A program made the position numbers and the translations under genes. A stretch of 64,000 bases of DNA from Dipteronia dyeriana (lineage: Eukaryota; Streptophyta; Magnoliopsida; Sapindales; Sapindaceae): assembly GCA_032871835.1 (NCBI GenBank), contig CM065297.1, forward strand, positions 89,735,052-89,799,051, written 5' to 3'. Position 1 is the first letter of the stretch. Each line of letters begins with the position of its first letter. The notes below the pieces were generated by a model that worked only from the letters and a program-made list of their open reading frames with translations, did no database searches and had not been told where the DNA came from. Positions 1 through 11,394 of this stretch are shown here, piece after piece.

Positions 1-1486
1 AATTCAGAGATCAGAGGCCAAAGAACGTTCGAAGAATGCGAGAGGAGCGCAAGGGAAGAGGTGCGATGGCATAAGCCATCACTTGGCATCATCCCGAGAT
101 GGCGCGCGGCCATCTCGGCCCCAAAGCCTTGCTGCCCAGAGATATGCATGCGCCATCTCGGGGAGGCACTAAGGCATGAAGGAAATTTGGTCTTTGGTTT
201 GTTTCTCTTTAAAACCTCTTCTTCCCTCTCATTCATTACAAGTTGAGAAAAACGAATTTGAAGAACAAGTGCAGAATTTTTCTCTCAACATTTTGAATTT
301 TGTTTTTGTAATAACTTCTTCATTTCTACTCCGAATCACTTGATTCAAGAACCAATTTCGAGTGTATTGAAGAGTTCTAAAAACCCCAAGACTTTCCAGA
401 ACCAAAGGATGTCTAGATTTGTCGTTGTGATCAGATCTTCAGTTCGTGATTTTTCATCCTTGTTGGTAAAATCATCATCTTCTTAGTTTTCTTCTTAGAT
501 CTTATTATTGATTGATGCCTTTTGATTAAGAAGCATGACTAAGATGATTTTGATATCATTTTGTGGTTAGTTGATTTGCGTTTCAAGTTTAGCTAGATTT
601 GTGATAAGTTGATTGATTTGTTCTAAACTTGATAAACATGAAATTGTTTCTAGAAATCTTTTGTTCTTATGCTTGATTGACTATTTCTAGATTTAATTTC
701 ATTTTCTAAGAACTAGGTCTACATTAATTGGTATATTCATTTCATTGATTTTGTTCTTAGTTGATAACATGCTTTGGTTGCCTAGATACATTTGTGATTG
801 TTCTTTGAAAGCATAATCTGTCTATCTAGTTGCATGTCCATATAATTTATTGATCATCATTTTCTATGTTGAGTGCTTGTTTACGTTTTACATTCATGAT
901 TTCTTATATGCCTTATGAAGAGATAGAAAGTCTCATATCTTAGAGTGATTCTTTGATTTGAGCAATTGGAAGTCTTATCTAGAGTCGGGAGGACTTGGAT
1001 AGCTAAGCAAGTGGAAGTCTCGACAAGAGGTGTGAGACCTCGTATTGTTGATCAAGGAAGTCTTGACTAGAGTGGAGAGGACTCGGATAGTTGAGCAAGA
1101 AGTCTTGCCTAGAATCAGGAGGATCCGGATAGGTGAGCAAGGAATCTTCCTAGAGACAAGAGGTATTGGATAGGAAGTCGGCTTAGTAGATCACTCGGTT
1201 CAAGGATAGAGTAAGAGTGATAGCTTGGAAAGCATGTGTTGATTGTTTGAGTGTGTAACTCTTATTTGAAATAGTGGATTTGCTTTCGCCGGTGGTTGTG
1301 GTATCAACCTGTGGATGTTTCCTCTTCGGAGGTTTACCACGTAAATATTGTGTCATTGTTTGCAATTTTCATTAAGCATTAATAAAATTGCATTGTTTTA
1401 AAAGAAGACAAAAATTGGAGCATATACCTATTCACCCCTCCCCCCCTTTAGGTATATTCACACTATAAAGATAAAGGGAAATTTCA
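1..1486 (+). repeat. 5' LTR of copia element S (start outside window)
   Basis: Aligns with 4113-5592. It holds a GC-rich inverted-repeat cluster (about 86-165), a TATA-like stretch near 208-214, degenerate units of about 40 bp (about 960-1180), a C-rich tract at about 1435-1447 and the terminal CA at 1485-1486. The primer-binding site follows at once, which fixes the LTR end. Confidence 0.85.
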
Positions 1487-1488
1487 AT

Positions 1489-1500
1489 TGGTATCAGAGC
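1489..1500 (+). other. Primer-binding site, initiator Met tRNA
   Basis: TGGTATCAGAGC, the standard plant copia primer site complementary to the 3' end of initiator methionine tRNA, two bases after the LTR end. Confidence 0.93.
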
Positions 1501-1536
1501 CGGTGTCTAGACGCACTTAGATAGATCTTCTTTGTA

Positions 1537-2586
1537 GTGTTTGTTATCTTCTTTTGTTTTATCATGATTAAAGAAATGTATTCTTTTGTGGCTTCTCTTG
1601 TTGAAGGTGAGTCTATTGACTTAGATGATCAAAAGATCAAAGATCTTATTCAAGAAAATGAAGGGATCTCTAAGATCAATAAGTCTCTCACTAAGAAGTT
1701 AGAATATCATGATTGTAGCTCAAAATGTGTTATTGATCTTAATGACAAAATTCTTAATCTTGAGAAAAACTTGATTGATAGCAATGATAGATTAAGTATT
1801 GTGAAGCATGAAATTGAGCAAAGAGATGAATCTCTTGATCGTGCTAGGAGAATTGAAAATGTGCTTAAAGCAAAACTTAATGAGCATGAGAATCAAGAGA
1901 AAGTGCTTAATGACAAACTTAATGAGGCTAAAGAGATGATTAACAAGATGTTATCTAGCTCTAATAAAGTGAAAGCTCTTATTAAGGTTGGAATGTCTTC
2001 AAGCGACAAAAGAGGTTTAGGAGATGTTAATGAAAAATCAACTCCATCATCTAACAAATCTACTTTTGTCAAAGCTTGTAGCAATTTAATTGTAGGTACA
2101 CTCTCTAATGGTAAAGCCATGAATGCTACCGGAGGTGCCTTAACATCAACAATGAAGGTCAAGGAAAAGACTCCACAATGCCAAAGACAAGCTACGTCAT
2201 CATCAAATGCAAAAGGCAAGACATCTAGTGTTGCACGCCAAAGACGTAAAAATGTGAGAAGGCAAAAAGAGTTGAATGCTCAAGCAAATGGTAAACTTCT
2301 CAAATTCATACCTATTTGTCATTATTGCAACATGGTAGGACTCATAAGACCTAGATGCTTTGAATACATTCGTAAATGTAGAATTGCCAATGATTTGCAT
2401 GATATGTCTTTGAATGGTCCTAGGCAATCATCCATATATGGATCTAGAATTAGACCTAAGAAGACCTTGGAAAAGCATGTTGAGAATAAATGTCTTGATG
2501 ATTTGTTTGTTAAATCTTGTGTTGTGCCTCGTTCTACTATGCATAAGAAAGTTGATAATGCTTTGTTTGAAAATGTGACTAATTGA
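1537..2586 (+). CDS. Copia gag, C-terminal coiled-coil part
   Basis: Open frame of 349 codons, rich in Lys, Glu, Asn and Leu. The first half (about residues 20-150) looks like a coiled coil. A degenerate zinc-knuckle-like CHYCNMVG...PRC lies near residues 262-275; the same motif occurs in the gag of element N (47381-49015). The N-terminal gag region and the true CCHC knuckle seen in N are absent: the primer site is followed within about 40 bases by the C-terminal half, so an internal deletion is likely. The annotated ATG is simply the first Met of the open frame. Role in an intact element: capsid-like particle protein. This copy is a remnant. Confidence 0.7.
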   Translation: MFVIFFCFIMIKEMYSFVASLVEGESIDLDDQKIKDLIQENEGISKINKSLTKKLEYHDCSSKCVIDLNDKILNLEKNLIDSNDRLSIVKHEIEQRDESLDRARRIENVLKAKLNEHENQEKVLNDKLNEAKEMINKMLSSSNKVKALIKVGMSSSDKRGLGDVNEKSTPSSNKSTFVKACSNLIVGTLSNGKAMNATGGALTSTMKVKEKTPQCQRQATSSSNAKGKTSSVARQRRKNVRRQKELNAQANGKLLKFIPICHYCNMVGLIRPRCFEYIRKCRIANDLHDMSLNGPRQSSIYGSRIRPKKTLEKHVENKCLDDLFVKSCVVPRSTMHKKVDNALFENVTN

Positions 2587-2592
2587 GTTAAT

Positions 2593-3761
2593 ATGCCTAA
2601 AAACAAGTCAAAGCATGTTAATAAATGTAGGAATGAGAAACTTGTCAAGAAAGTTTGGGTTAAGAAAAACACAACACAATGTTTGGTTGCACAATATACT
2701 TTAAGAGCTAATTCATCCTATTGTTGGTACCTAGATAGCGGTTGCTCTAGGAATATGACCGGTAACAAGGAATTCTTTAAGAATCTTGTTATGAATGATT
2801 GTGAATGGGTTACATTCGGTGATGGCACTAAAAAGCAAGTTCTAGGCAAAGGAACAATTGTATCCCCGGGTTGCCTAAACTTCGTGACACCTTGTATGTA
2901 GATGGTCTACAAGCTAATCTAATAAGCATCACTCACTTGTGTGAAATTTATAAAGAAGTTAGCTTTAACAAGGATGTGTGCACAATAATCGATAAAAAGG
3001 GCAAAACTGTTTTGAAAGTCAAAAGGTATTCAGACAATTGCTATTGCTTAGAGGTTGATCCACTAACATGTAATATGGCACATGAGTGCAACAAGCTTGA
3101 ATTATGGCATGAAAGATTGGGCCACATGAATTATAAAGATTTAAAGAAGCATGAGAAATATAACATTGTTAGAGGTCTTCTTAGTCTTGGTAAAAAGCTT
3201 GATGGTGTTTGTGAACCATGTCAATTAGGTAAACAAATCAAAGTGTCTCATAAAAAGAACACTAATTTTGCTACCAAGAAGCCCTTAGAACTTGTGCATA
3301 TGGACCTAATTGGACCAATCCAAACCGAAAGCATAAATGGTAAAAAAAATACATTTTTGTATGTGTTGATGATTTTTCTCGGTTTGCTTGGGTATATTTT
3401 CTTAGAGACAAGATCGAAACTTTTGGTTACCTTAATAATATTTTGCAATCAAGTTCAAAATGAAAAAGGTCTTGAGATCAAGAAAATATGTCCCATTAGG
3501 AGTGATCATGGGAGTGAATTTGAAAATGCTAGATTTAGTGAGTTTTGTGATGATTATGGGATTTCACATGAGTTCTCGGCTCCTAGAACTCCTCAACAAA
3601 ATGGTGTTGTTGAGAGGAAGAATCGTGTCTTGCAAGAGATGGCTAGGGTCATGCTCAAAATTAAGAAAGTTCCTAGAAATCTTTGGGTCAAAACGGTCAA
3701 TACCGCATGCTATGTCACTAATAGAGTTTTTAGAAGGCACGACACAAAACAAACCAGTTGA
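2593..3761 (+). pseudogene. Copia pol: protease and integrase, truncated and frameshifted
   Basis: The first frame (2593-2901) carries the aspartic-protease motif WYLDSGCS at about 2728-2751. The frame then shifts near 2865-2885 and continues as 2871-3761. This part has the integrase HHCC zinc site (WHERLGH and CEPCQLGK), a first catalytic Asp in HMDLIGP (about 3298-3318), a second in RSDHGSEFEN (about 3499-3528) and Glu in NGVVERKNR (about 3600-3627). The copia order protease-integrase is clear. Coding stops at 3761 and runs straight into LTR sequence, so reverse transcriptase and RNase H are deleted. The frameshift and truncation make it a pseudogene. Confidence 0.88.
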
Positions 3762-5592
3762 ATGCTCATGCATTGGTATGAAAGTAACATGTTTTAGAAA
3801 ATGTATGATTGTAAACTATCTCTATGTAGTTTGCATTCTTGTGTGAAATGTGCTTGTTTGTTTATATATTTGTATAACATGGATCTTGAACTTGGTTTTA
3901 GTCTTAGATTATTCATGATTGAGTTCCATTCATTTCGGTTACTCATACTATTAATTTCGAGTTCTAAATCAAAAGATACTACACTTTAGACTCATGTTTC
4001 ATACATTATCTTCATCCTCATATATCAAGTCAAATTCTTATTTTCTGGGTTGAGTATCTTATATTTCCATGTCCGTGAGGGAGTCCCGGTTCATAATCTT
4101 CAAACGGATTCAAATTCGGAGATCGGAGGCCAAAAAACGGCCGAAGAACGCGAGAGAAGCGCAAGGCACAAGCCATCACTTGGCACCTTCCCAAGATGGC
4201 GCTTGGCCATCTCGGCCCCAAAGCCTTGCTGCCCCGAGATGCCCACGAGCCATCTCAGGTAGGCACTAAGGCAGGAGGGAATTTGGTCTTTTAGTTTTTT
4301 TCTCTTTAAAACCTCTCATTCCCTCTCATTCATTACAAGTTGAGAAAAATGAATTTGAAGAACAAGTGCAGAATTTTTCTCTCAACCTTTTGATTTTTGT
4401 ATTTGTGATTACGTCCTCATTTCTAATCCGAATCACTTGATTCAAAAACCAATTTTGAGTGTCGTGAATATTTCTACAAACCCTAAGCATTTCCAGAACT
4501 AAAGGATATCTAGATATTTCGTTGTGATCAGATCTTCAGTTCATGATTTTTCATCCTTGTTGGCAAAATCATCATCTTCTTAGTTTTCTTCTTAGATCTT
4601 ATTATTGATTGATGCCTTTTGATTAAGAAGCATGACTAAGTTGATTTTGATATCATTTTTTGGTTTGTTGAGTTTAGTTTCAAGTTTAGTTAGATTTGTG
4701 ATAAGTTGATTGATTTGTGCTAAACTTGATAAACATGAAATTGTTTCTAGAAATCTTTTGTTCTTATGCTTGATTGACTATTTCTAGATTTAATTTCATT
4801 TTCTAATAACTAGGTCTACATCAATTGGTATATTCATTTCATTGATTGGGTTCTTAGTTGATAACATGCTTTGGTTGCCTAGATACATTTGTGATGGTTC
4901 TTTGAAAGCATAATATAGCTATCTAATTGCATGTCCATAGAATTTGTTGATCATCATTTTCTATGTTGAGTGCTTGTTTGCGTTTTGCATTCATGATCAC
5001 TTAGATGTGAAGAGGTAGAAAGTCTCATATCTTAGAGTGATTCTTTGATTTGAGCAATTGGAAGTCTTAGCTAGAGTCGGGAGGACTTGGATAGCTAAGC
5101 AAGTGGAAGTCTCGACAAGAGGTGTGAGACCTCAGATTGTTGAGCAATGAAGTCTTGACTAGAGTCGGAAGGACTCGGATAGTTGAACAAGAAGTCTTGC
5201 CTAGGGTCGGGAGGATCCGGATTGGTGAGCAAGGAATCTTCCTAAAGACAGAAGGTCTTGGATAGGAAGTCGGCTTAGTAGATCACTAATTTCAAGGATA
5301 GAGTAAGAGTGATAGCTTGGAGAGCATGTGTTGATTGCTTGAGTGTGTAACTCTTATTTGAAATAGTGGATTTGCTTTCGCTGGTGGTTGTGATATCAAC
5401 CCGTGGATGTTTCCTCTTCGTAGGTTTACCATGTAAATATTGTGTGTCATTGTTTGCAATTTTTATTAAGCATTATTAAAATTGCATTGTTTTAAAAGAA
5501 GACAAATATTGGAGCATATGCCTATTCACCTCCCCCCCCCCCCCCTCCCCCCTCTAGGTATATTCACACTATAAAGATAAAAGGAAATTTCA
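3758..5592 (+). repeat. 3' LTR of element S, 5'-truncated
   Basis: From ATGCTCATGCATTGG (3760s) onward this aligns with the LTRs of element N (43775 downward and 51785 downward), where the matching point lies about 390 bp inside the LTR. The LTR start, polypurine tract and RT/RNase H were therefore lost in one deletion. It holds the GC-rich hairpin cluster (about 4190-4258), about 40-bp repeats (about 5040-5270), a C-rich tract (5532-5552) and the terminal CA at 5591-5592. Confidence 0.85.
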
Positions 5593-5626
5593 AAACATTA
5601 AAGGAAGAAACAAAACAACTTAGATT

Positions 5627-6643
5627 TCAATTCTTACCATGGGAGTCCCCAGTAATACGCATGTATGCATTCACCCTACGTGGGTCGATGGGTTCGAAGG
5701 TAGGAAACTTCGTGTTCAAATAGTTACGCTCTATAATAGCCTTCAAGATGGCCTTAGTCTCGGCCGGTAACGACCCCCTATCCCAAGAGGGTTTGTCATT
5801 GAAGGCGGTAGGGACGTTGTGTTCGAACCCGCCGATGTAGATCGAGCTTCCCCAGTCACCTTCAACCAAAACCCATTCCTCCTTCCAGGATGGGTCTTTC
5901 TTGGAAGCATCATGAACTATGAAATTGAGCTTGTTCTTGGCTTTGGCATAGAATTGACCTCTTAGACCGCTAGAGAGGCTGCCGATTTGAAAGACATACG
6001 CCAACTCCTCAGCCATGGGATCTCTCGTGGTGGTGTCTGGCTTGCCTTCTTCCCTCCACATCATGAGGAAGCCTATCAGATGCCTCCAGAAGCCTGGAGT
6101 CAACTGGAGGGAAGCCAACTACAGAGCGCTGAGAACCCTCCGAATAGTGGGGTGAAGGGGAAGCCTGACCCCTTTCTCGAAAGCTGCGACGGTGTATTGA
6201 AAGCACACCTTTGGGAGGGGTTAAACATCATAGTTCTTGAGAGGAATTGATACATAAATACTGTCGAGAATACCATACTTGCTCTTTAAGCGGATGATGA
6301 TGATGGATTCTTTTGGGAAGGTGGAATTGGGAATGACCCGGAAGTCATAGGATAGGAGGTTTTCTGAGAGAGCGTCGTTGACAGTGGCTTGGCCCCTACC
6401 AACAGACGCACCCTCAAAATCTGTATCTGAGCCCTTGTAGACCAAATTCAGAGGCTTGTCGGGCTTATCGGGCTTGTTCGAGAAACCAGACCCGATCAGT
6501 ATGTTACGACCCGAACGGCGACACTGTCGAAGCGGAAGGCTTTCACCGTTGCTTGAGTCTTCACACGCCCGTTTCCCAAGAGCCCGGTTGGATGTGCCAT
6601 CACCTTTAACCATGAGATCAATTTTGTCGGTTAAGTTTGACAT
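5627..6643 (-). pseudogene. Antisense extra ORF of Tat gypsy (Transposase_28-like), left-arm copy
   Basis: Minus-strand reading starts at ATG 6643 and is open to about 6221. A one-base deletion relative to the right-arm copy (near 6222) creates a stop. The next frame continues to 5627 with one TAG near 6119. The middle part, with RLPLHP followed by LQLTPGFWRHLIGF, resembles the 'putative gypsy type transposon' domain (PF04195, Transposase_28); this is recognition by eye. Near 5630 the sequence GGTAAG suggests a splice donor, so this is probably exon 1. It lies opposite to the LTR beside it (7089-8172, +), as do antisense extra ORFs in Tat-lineage elements. Function unknown; the name is historical and does not show transposase activity. 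Confidence 0.65.
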
Positions 6644-6660
6644 TATCGAAGGAAGTTGAT

Positions 6661-7074
6661 TAGGAAGAAGTTAGGGGGAAATTGAGATGTTTTGAGAAGA
6701 CGAAGAAAGAAGGTGAATTTTTTTGATGGGTTTTTTGAAAAAAATTGAAATTTGAAAGAAAAGGAAGAGTGAGGGAGATGAATGAAGTAGCTGGGTTTAA
6801 ATGGGGAAGAGTGGAACAACTAACGGTAAGATTGGTGACGTCCGTGATGGAAGCATACTCGAAAACAAAATCCTCAAAAAAGATTGCCTAGTTTCTCGGG
6901 GACTGACGTAACGTGGCCATTTTTTGAGAAGCAAAACAATTCCTAGTTCGCCACGTGGAGTTGGGTTTAATGAAAAGATTTCCTCTCAGATTCTGGCTAA
7001 AAGGGAGAAGGAAAATTTCCCAAATAAAACAGGAAATCTGACTCTAACCCCAAAATCGTATACCGGTGTTCAAG
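6661..7074 (-). promoter_or_regulatory. Putative promoter/leader of the antisense ORF
   Basis: No coding potential seen. A TATTTAAA-like box (about 6797-6804, read on minus) sits about 150 bp upstream of the ATG at 6643 and is kept in the right arm at 29349-29356, suggesting the antisense ORF has its own promoter. Inference only. Confidence 0.4.
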
Positions 7075-7088
7075 TCAAAGGGGACTTC

Positions 7089-8172
7089 TAATAGTAACCA
7101 AAATTGGCTAGGTACCAAGGAGAAATTTTCCACTTCTCGAGCTAGGGTCAAAAATCTCATGAGTAAGGCGAGGACGTCCACACTCACTGAGTATCCCGCA
7201 GGAGCCTGGAGAGGTCATCCACATCCTCTGGGAACCTTGCAAGCATTCAGGTACAACTCCAAGGTATCCAGGTTGAGCTCCCTACATCGAGGTAGAGGCA
7301 CGAGGTGAGATTGACATAGGAAGACCTGGCCTTTTCAAGGTCGGGATGCCTCACGACCTCTTCAAAAGCAGGTTACTAGCTTCCATTGGCATGAAGAACC
7401 ATTCAGGGCGTCGAGTTCAGTCAACTATGTCTCTCTTATCGCCGAGAAGAGTGTCGAATCCATTCCATTCACAGAGGAAGGAGGAAGCTCGCAAAGCTCC
7501 ATTATTGTTAGAAAGCTCCTATCACCAAAACTGGGATAGAGATACACCCAGCCATTCAAGATAGCAAGCGCCATATTGGGTGACCTCTATGAGGCATCTC
7601 TCCAGGGAAACATACAGGATTTTATTTACTCTCCAACATGCATTAAACTTTACGTACGTGCAGGTCAAGTAATTAGGTCCAAAGAGGAAACAAAATCTCT
7701 TCCTTCCAGCTTATCTTTGAATCAGAGTCCAAGTCATCTGAGTCAAAACAGGGCATCCCGCCTAAAATGAAGGGATTGGATCCGAAAATTGATAAGGAAA
7801 GAATAAGAGCTAAACCTAATGACACCATGTATAAATAAACCGAAAAGATGCACGTAAAGGAGGATCGAAAACTTGAATGTGAGAGAGAATAGTCCAGACA
7901 TAGCCTAAATTCTACTTGTTAGAACACGGCTGCCCATCCGAGAGTTATATCCACTTATCGACACGAACGATTTCACCACCTCCATCCTTTTATGTGAAAG
8001 TAGAATGCAACATACTTATGAAATTATATATTGTACTCAATGATCAATAAAATAATATTTACGTTGTTTGTTTACACCCATACATACATCATTCTCGCGC
8101 CCGTCACCACATATCATAAAGCTTGGTACCTAGGGTACCTACCCCAACCGCTTCTTCCGAGGAAGCTGGTCT
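7089..8172 (+). repeat. LTR of Tat gypsy element A family, left-arm copy
   Basis: Mirror copy of 27937-29064. Preceded by a purine-rich tract (7075-7088). It has a TATA box (TATAAATA, about 7829-7836) and an AATAAAATA signal near 8047. Relative to the right-arm copy about the last 60 bp are deleted, so the LTR runs straight into element B leader sequence near 8172. Confidence 0.75.
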
Positions 8173-8768
8173 CGGGTACTTTTCCTACTACCTCCAGCGT
8201 CTGAGCAAGGTTCTTTTCTAGTAGTTGATGGCTGGGCAAGGTGGCAGGGTTCCCTAGGTAAGAGGTCAATAGCTAATTTCATAGGTCTAGGTTGATAACA
8301 GGTTGGCTTGCATAGGACCAGGGGCATGATCCCTAACCTAACACGAACTTAGGGCAAGAGCCTCAGTCTGTCGATGACCGGTACAGATGGTGAAGGTCCT
8401 AACTTGTCAAAGGTAGGTGGCCTAGCTCCCGATTTTTTGGGATCTTCTCGAGTACCAGGATCCACTGGTTAGGGGGTGATAACCTCTGTAACCAATCGAA
8501 GATGAACACTCTCCATGAAGGATGTAGCCTGTTGATAAAGAATGGCCTAGTCTACTATCGGGGCAGTCAGAACTTGCACTGTAGATGGCGGTGCTGGAGT
8601 CCGATTACAATGTCGTGATTTCTCCCTCTTCCTCTGTGTTATCCGGGTTAAAGCTACAAATTGATGCCCCGAAGCCTCGGGTTGTCCTTAGGATGATCGA
8701 AGTAGAATTATCCTGTAAAACTTCAAAAAGACAAATAAGTGATTTTTATAAAGGGTGTGGAATATTTT
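8173..8768 (-). pseudogene. Gypsy element B leader/gag N-terminal remnant, left-arm copy
   Basis: Reverse-complement counterpart of 27344-27936. It lies between PBS/LTR B and LTR A. No long frame remains. By comparison with the right arm and with element A, it encodes the poorly conserved region before gag. Non-functional. Confidence 0.5.
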
Positions 8769-8769
8769 C

Positions 8770-8788
8770 CACATATGGTACCAAAAAG
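8770..8788 (-). other. Primer-binding site of gypsy element B
   Basis: Read on minus, TTTTTGGTACCATATGTGG directly follows the LTR end (TTAACA). It matches the layout of the Tat primer site in element A (59303-59322). The right-arm copy has lost it by a deletion of about 20 bp. Confidence 0.6.
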
Positions 8789-9822
8789 TGTTAACCAAAA
8801 ATTCACTATGGGCGAGGATTTTTATTAACACCTACAAAACCGCTACCTAGGTAGGATGCAATCAAGGTTGGTACCTTTGGTATCGGTAGTGATATAGGAG
8901 AAATGGAGTAGAGTAATGGAGTTAAAAATAGAGTGACTATCGTTATATAAGAACTCCCACTGTTTTATTAAATTGTGATGTTGTTACAATAAGGTGGTAT
9001 AACTCTCACTTTTTCTTTTATCTAAACTAACTAGAGATGGTGAACTCGTACGTGTCGATAAGTGGAAAAACTGATCAATGACGATTGTCTTGCTTAATTT
9101 TGGGCGTAAAACGCAACTCTAGGTCAAAAAAGTTTCCATCCCATCTATGTGCATTTGCAGGTGTATTTATACATGGCGCAATTAGGTTTCATTCTTGGCG
9201 TTAAAGCTGAAGATCACTGGATTAATCTCCTTCCCTTATTGACCGTGTTTCTCTGTTTAATGTAGTTGACCCAAGAGAATCGGCTTATGGAGGATATCTT
9301 GGAGAAGATGTGTTTGTTTCCTCTTTTGACTTTGTCTTACGGTTGTGTGTACGTGGAGTCTGTTATGGTTTAGAGAATGACTCTGATTCCGCATACCAAT
9401 GGCGAGGTACCTCGAGGTACCGGTCTGATGGAGTGGCGCTTGAACGTACTGATAGCGAGGTAGCTTGAGGCTCCATTCCGATGGCGAGGTACTTTAAGGT
9501 ACTGTTCTGATGGAATGCGCTTGATCAATCGGGTTGGAGCTTTATGGTTATCTTCTTTCTTACTGGAGAGGTACGACATGTACCTCGACGGAGTAGCGGG
9601 ATAGTGTTGAGGTATTTGGGTTCTAGTTGGATGCTTTATGGAGGTGTAAGAGTTTTAACCTACTTCAATAACGATGTCGGGGTATCTCGGTCATTTGAGA
9701 CCTGGTACTTCAAGGTATGTCATAGCAGATCATGCTTACCTTGTATCAAGAGGTATTTCCTACCAGGTACCAGCTAATTGGAAAAAATATCTTTGATCCC
9801 TTGCTAAAAATGGCTATTAACA
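8789..9822 (-). repeat. LTR of gypsy element B, left-arm copy
   Basis: On minus it begins TGTTAATAGCC (9822) and ends GGTTAACA (8789), the terminal signature of the other Tat-type LTRs here. Its upstream half is rich in GGTACC palindromes, including the 16-bp GGTACCTCGAGGTACC at 9406-9421. Mirror copy at 26269-27333. Confidence 0.75.
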
Positions 9823-9952
9823 ATAATTTATAAATAAAAATATTAACTAATATATAAAAATAAAAATATTTCATAATATCATTTTTATTATTTTTAAGCG
9901 ATTAGTTTTGTTACTTAACAAAATATTTAAAAATAAATTCACGAAAAGCTAA

Positions 9953-10944
9953 GGGCCCGTCCTGTAAGCGTTTTTCAGTTGTTGTTTTTCAAAAATAAAA
10001 ATGAAAAAGAAAACAGTATATGTTGTTTCAGTTTCGAATTCTGAAAACGTGTCTAGTAGCATATACAGAAAGTTGTATTTTGAAAATGAAAACAGAAAAA
10101 ACACGTCTGGTAGGTTAACCGAAAACTATCAAAAATTGAAATATCAAATTTTGTATTTTGTTTAATAATATTACAATTATAAAAATATTGATTAAATAAA
10201 TAACCAATATAATTTTTAAACTAAATAAAAGTAACACATCAAAAATTAATGCAAAAATCATATAAAAAATTAATTAATCAAAACTAAACTCTTAAATTAT
10301 AAATAAATAATTATAATATTATATATATATATATTATATAATAAAAATATAATAATAATATATTAAATATATATATATATATATATAATATAGATAGATA
10401 CATTATAATATTATATATTATATTTAATAATATATATAATCATAATATTATATATATTATAGAATATTAATATACTAATTATGTAAATATTATAGTATAT
10501 AGTATATAATATTTGTATATAGTAATATATATTATATATCAATTATAATATAGTCTAATATATATTATAATATACATAAATTTTTTTAACTATTAATTGT
10601 ACTGTTATGCGTTTGATATGGCAAGGACAAGACGAGACATGATTTTTAAATGACCAAAGTGCCCACCTTATATATATATATATATATAAGGTGGGCACTT
10701 TGGTCATTTAAAAATCATGTCTCGTCTTGTCCTTGCCATATCAAACGCATAACAGTACAATTAATAGTTTAAAAAAAATATATATATATTTAAAAAGGTG
10801 AAAAACAAAACGAATTTTTTTTTTTTTTTCAAATCTTTCACTTTTAAAACTGATTTTGTTTCTTTTTTTTTTTCTAAAATAAAATGAAAAATGGTAAACG
10901 AATAAAAATAAAAACGGACTGAAAAACAGCTGCAGGATGAAGCC
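9953..10944. mobile_element. Non-coding TIR element with TAA target duplication (PIF/Harbinger-like)
   Basis: Absent from the right arm, where the site reads straight through. It is flanked by TAA (9950-9952 and 10945-10947). Termini are imperfect inverted repeats: GGGCCCGTCCTGTAAGCG at the left, and GGCTTCATCCTGCAGCTG as the complement of the right end; both continue into TTTTTCAGT. TAA duplications suit PIF/Harbinger. No coding region; the interior is very AT-rich (10140-10600) and holds a perfect palindrome. Confidence 0.75.
10588..10769. repeat. Perfect 182-bp palindrome
   Basis: Two 91-bp arms meet without spacer at a (TA)n centre (about 10668-10689). The left arm runs from AACTATTAATTG and the right arm ends CAATTAATAGTT; I compared every base and found no mismatch until 10587/10770. 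It lies within the TAA-flanked TIR element. Confidence 0.92.
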
Positions 10945-11394
10945 TAAAATACTTAAAACATCTACATGAAATATCTCAAAACAAGGAATTCCATACTTAT
11001 TTCGATTGAATACACCCCTTTAGTTTTAGTTGATCACAACCAAAAAAAAAAATAAAGATTACATCCCACGAAAAAATTTACAAGCTATTGTAACACATTG
11101 TGTCATTGTTATTAAAATGTTGTATATCGCCTCTTTAAGTTCTCAATCAAATCCGGTGGTAACCCACAATCAATAGCATTGAGGTGGGTAGTGTATACCA
11201 GAATATAAAGCAATAATAAAAATCAAAGCAGATGCCTCGCTCATGCCACCACCATGGGTTTTACTTGAATGATTGTCAGCAATGACAACCCATCAGTGCA
11301 ATTGCACAACCATGAACAAGTGTATTATCGTTTGAATGTCTCCGTGAAAGAACAAAGAAAAGAAAGAGAACGAGGTTCACCCATGGGAATTGAA
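10945..11394. other. Non-coding arm sequence between TIR element and MULE
   Basis: No gene seen. It mirrors 24700-26150 of the right arm apart from the TIR element inserted there at 24951-25897. It ends with GGGAATTGAA (11385-11394), the left copy of the MULE target duplication. Confidence 0.6.

Larger units (their letters stand above)
1..5592 (+). mobile_element. SIRE/Maximus-like Ty1/copia element S, truncated
   Basis: Order on the + strand: partial 5' LTR, initiator-Met-tRNA primer site, gag C-terminal part, protease, integrase, partial 3' LTR. The two LTRs align from base 1 with about 4113 and both end in ATTTCA (1486 and 5592). Long LTRs, a coiled-coil gag and a C-rich tract just before the LTR end are traits of the SIRE/Maximus lineage; lineage is inferred. 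Gag N-terminus, reverse transcriptase and RNase H are missing, so the copy cannot move itself. Its 3' end abuts the left arm of the inverted duplication. Confidence 0.85.

Noticed and set aside
5987..6250. + strand frame over the left-arm extra ORF
   Set aside because: Antisense shadow; the right-arm copy and the RLPLHP/WRHLIGF pattern support the minus strand.
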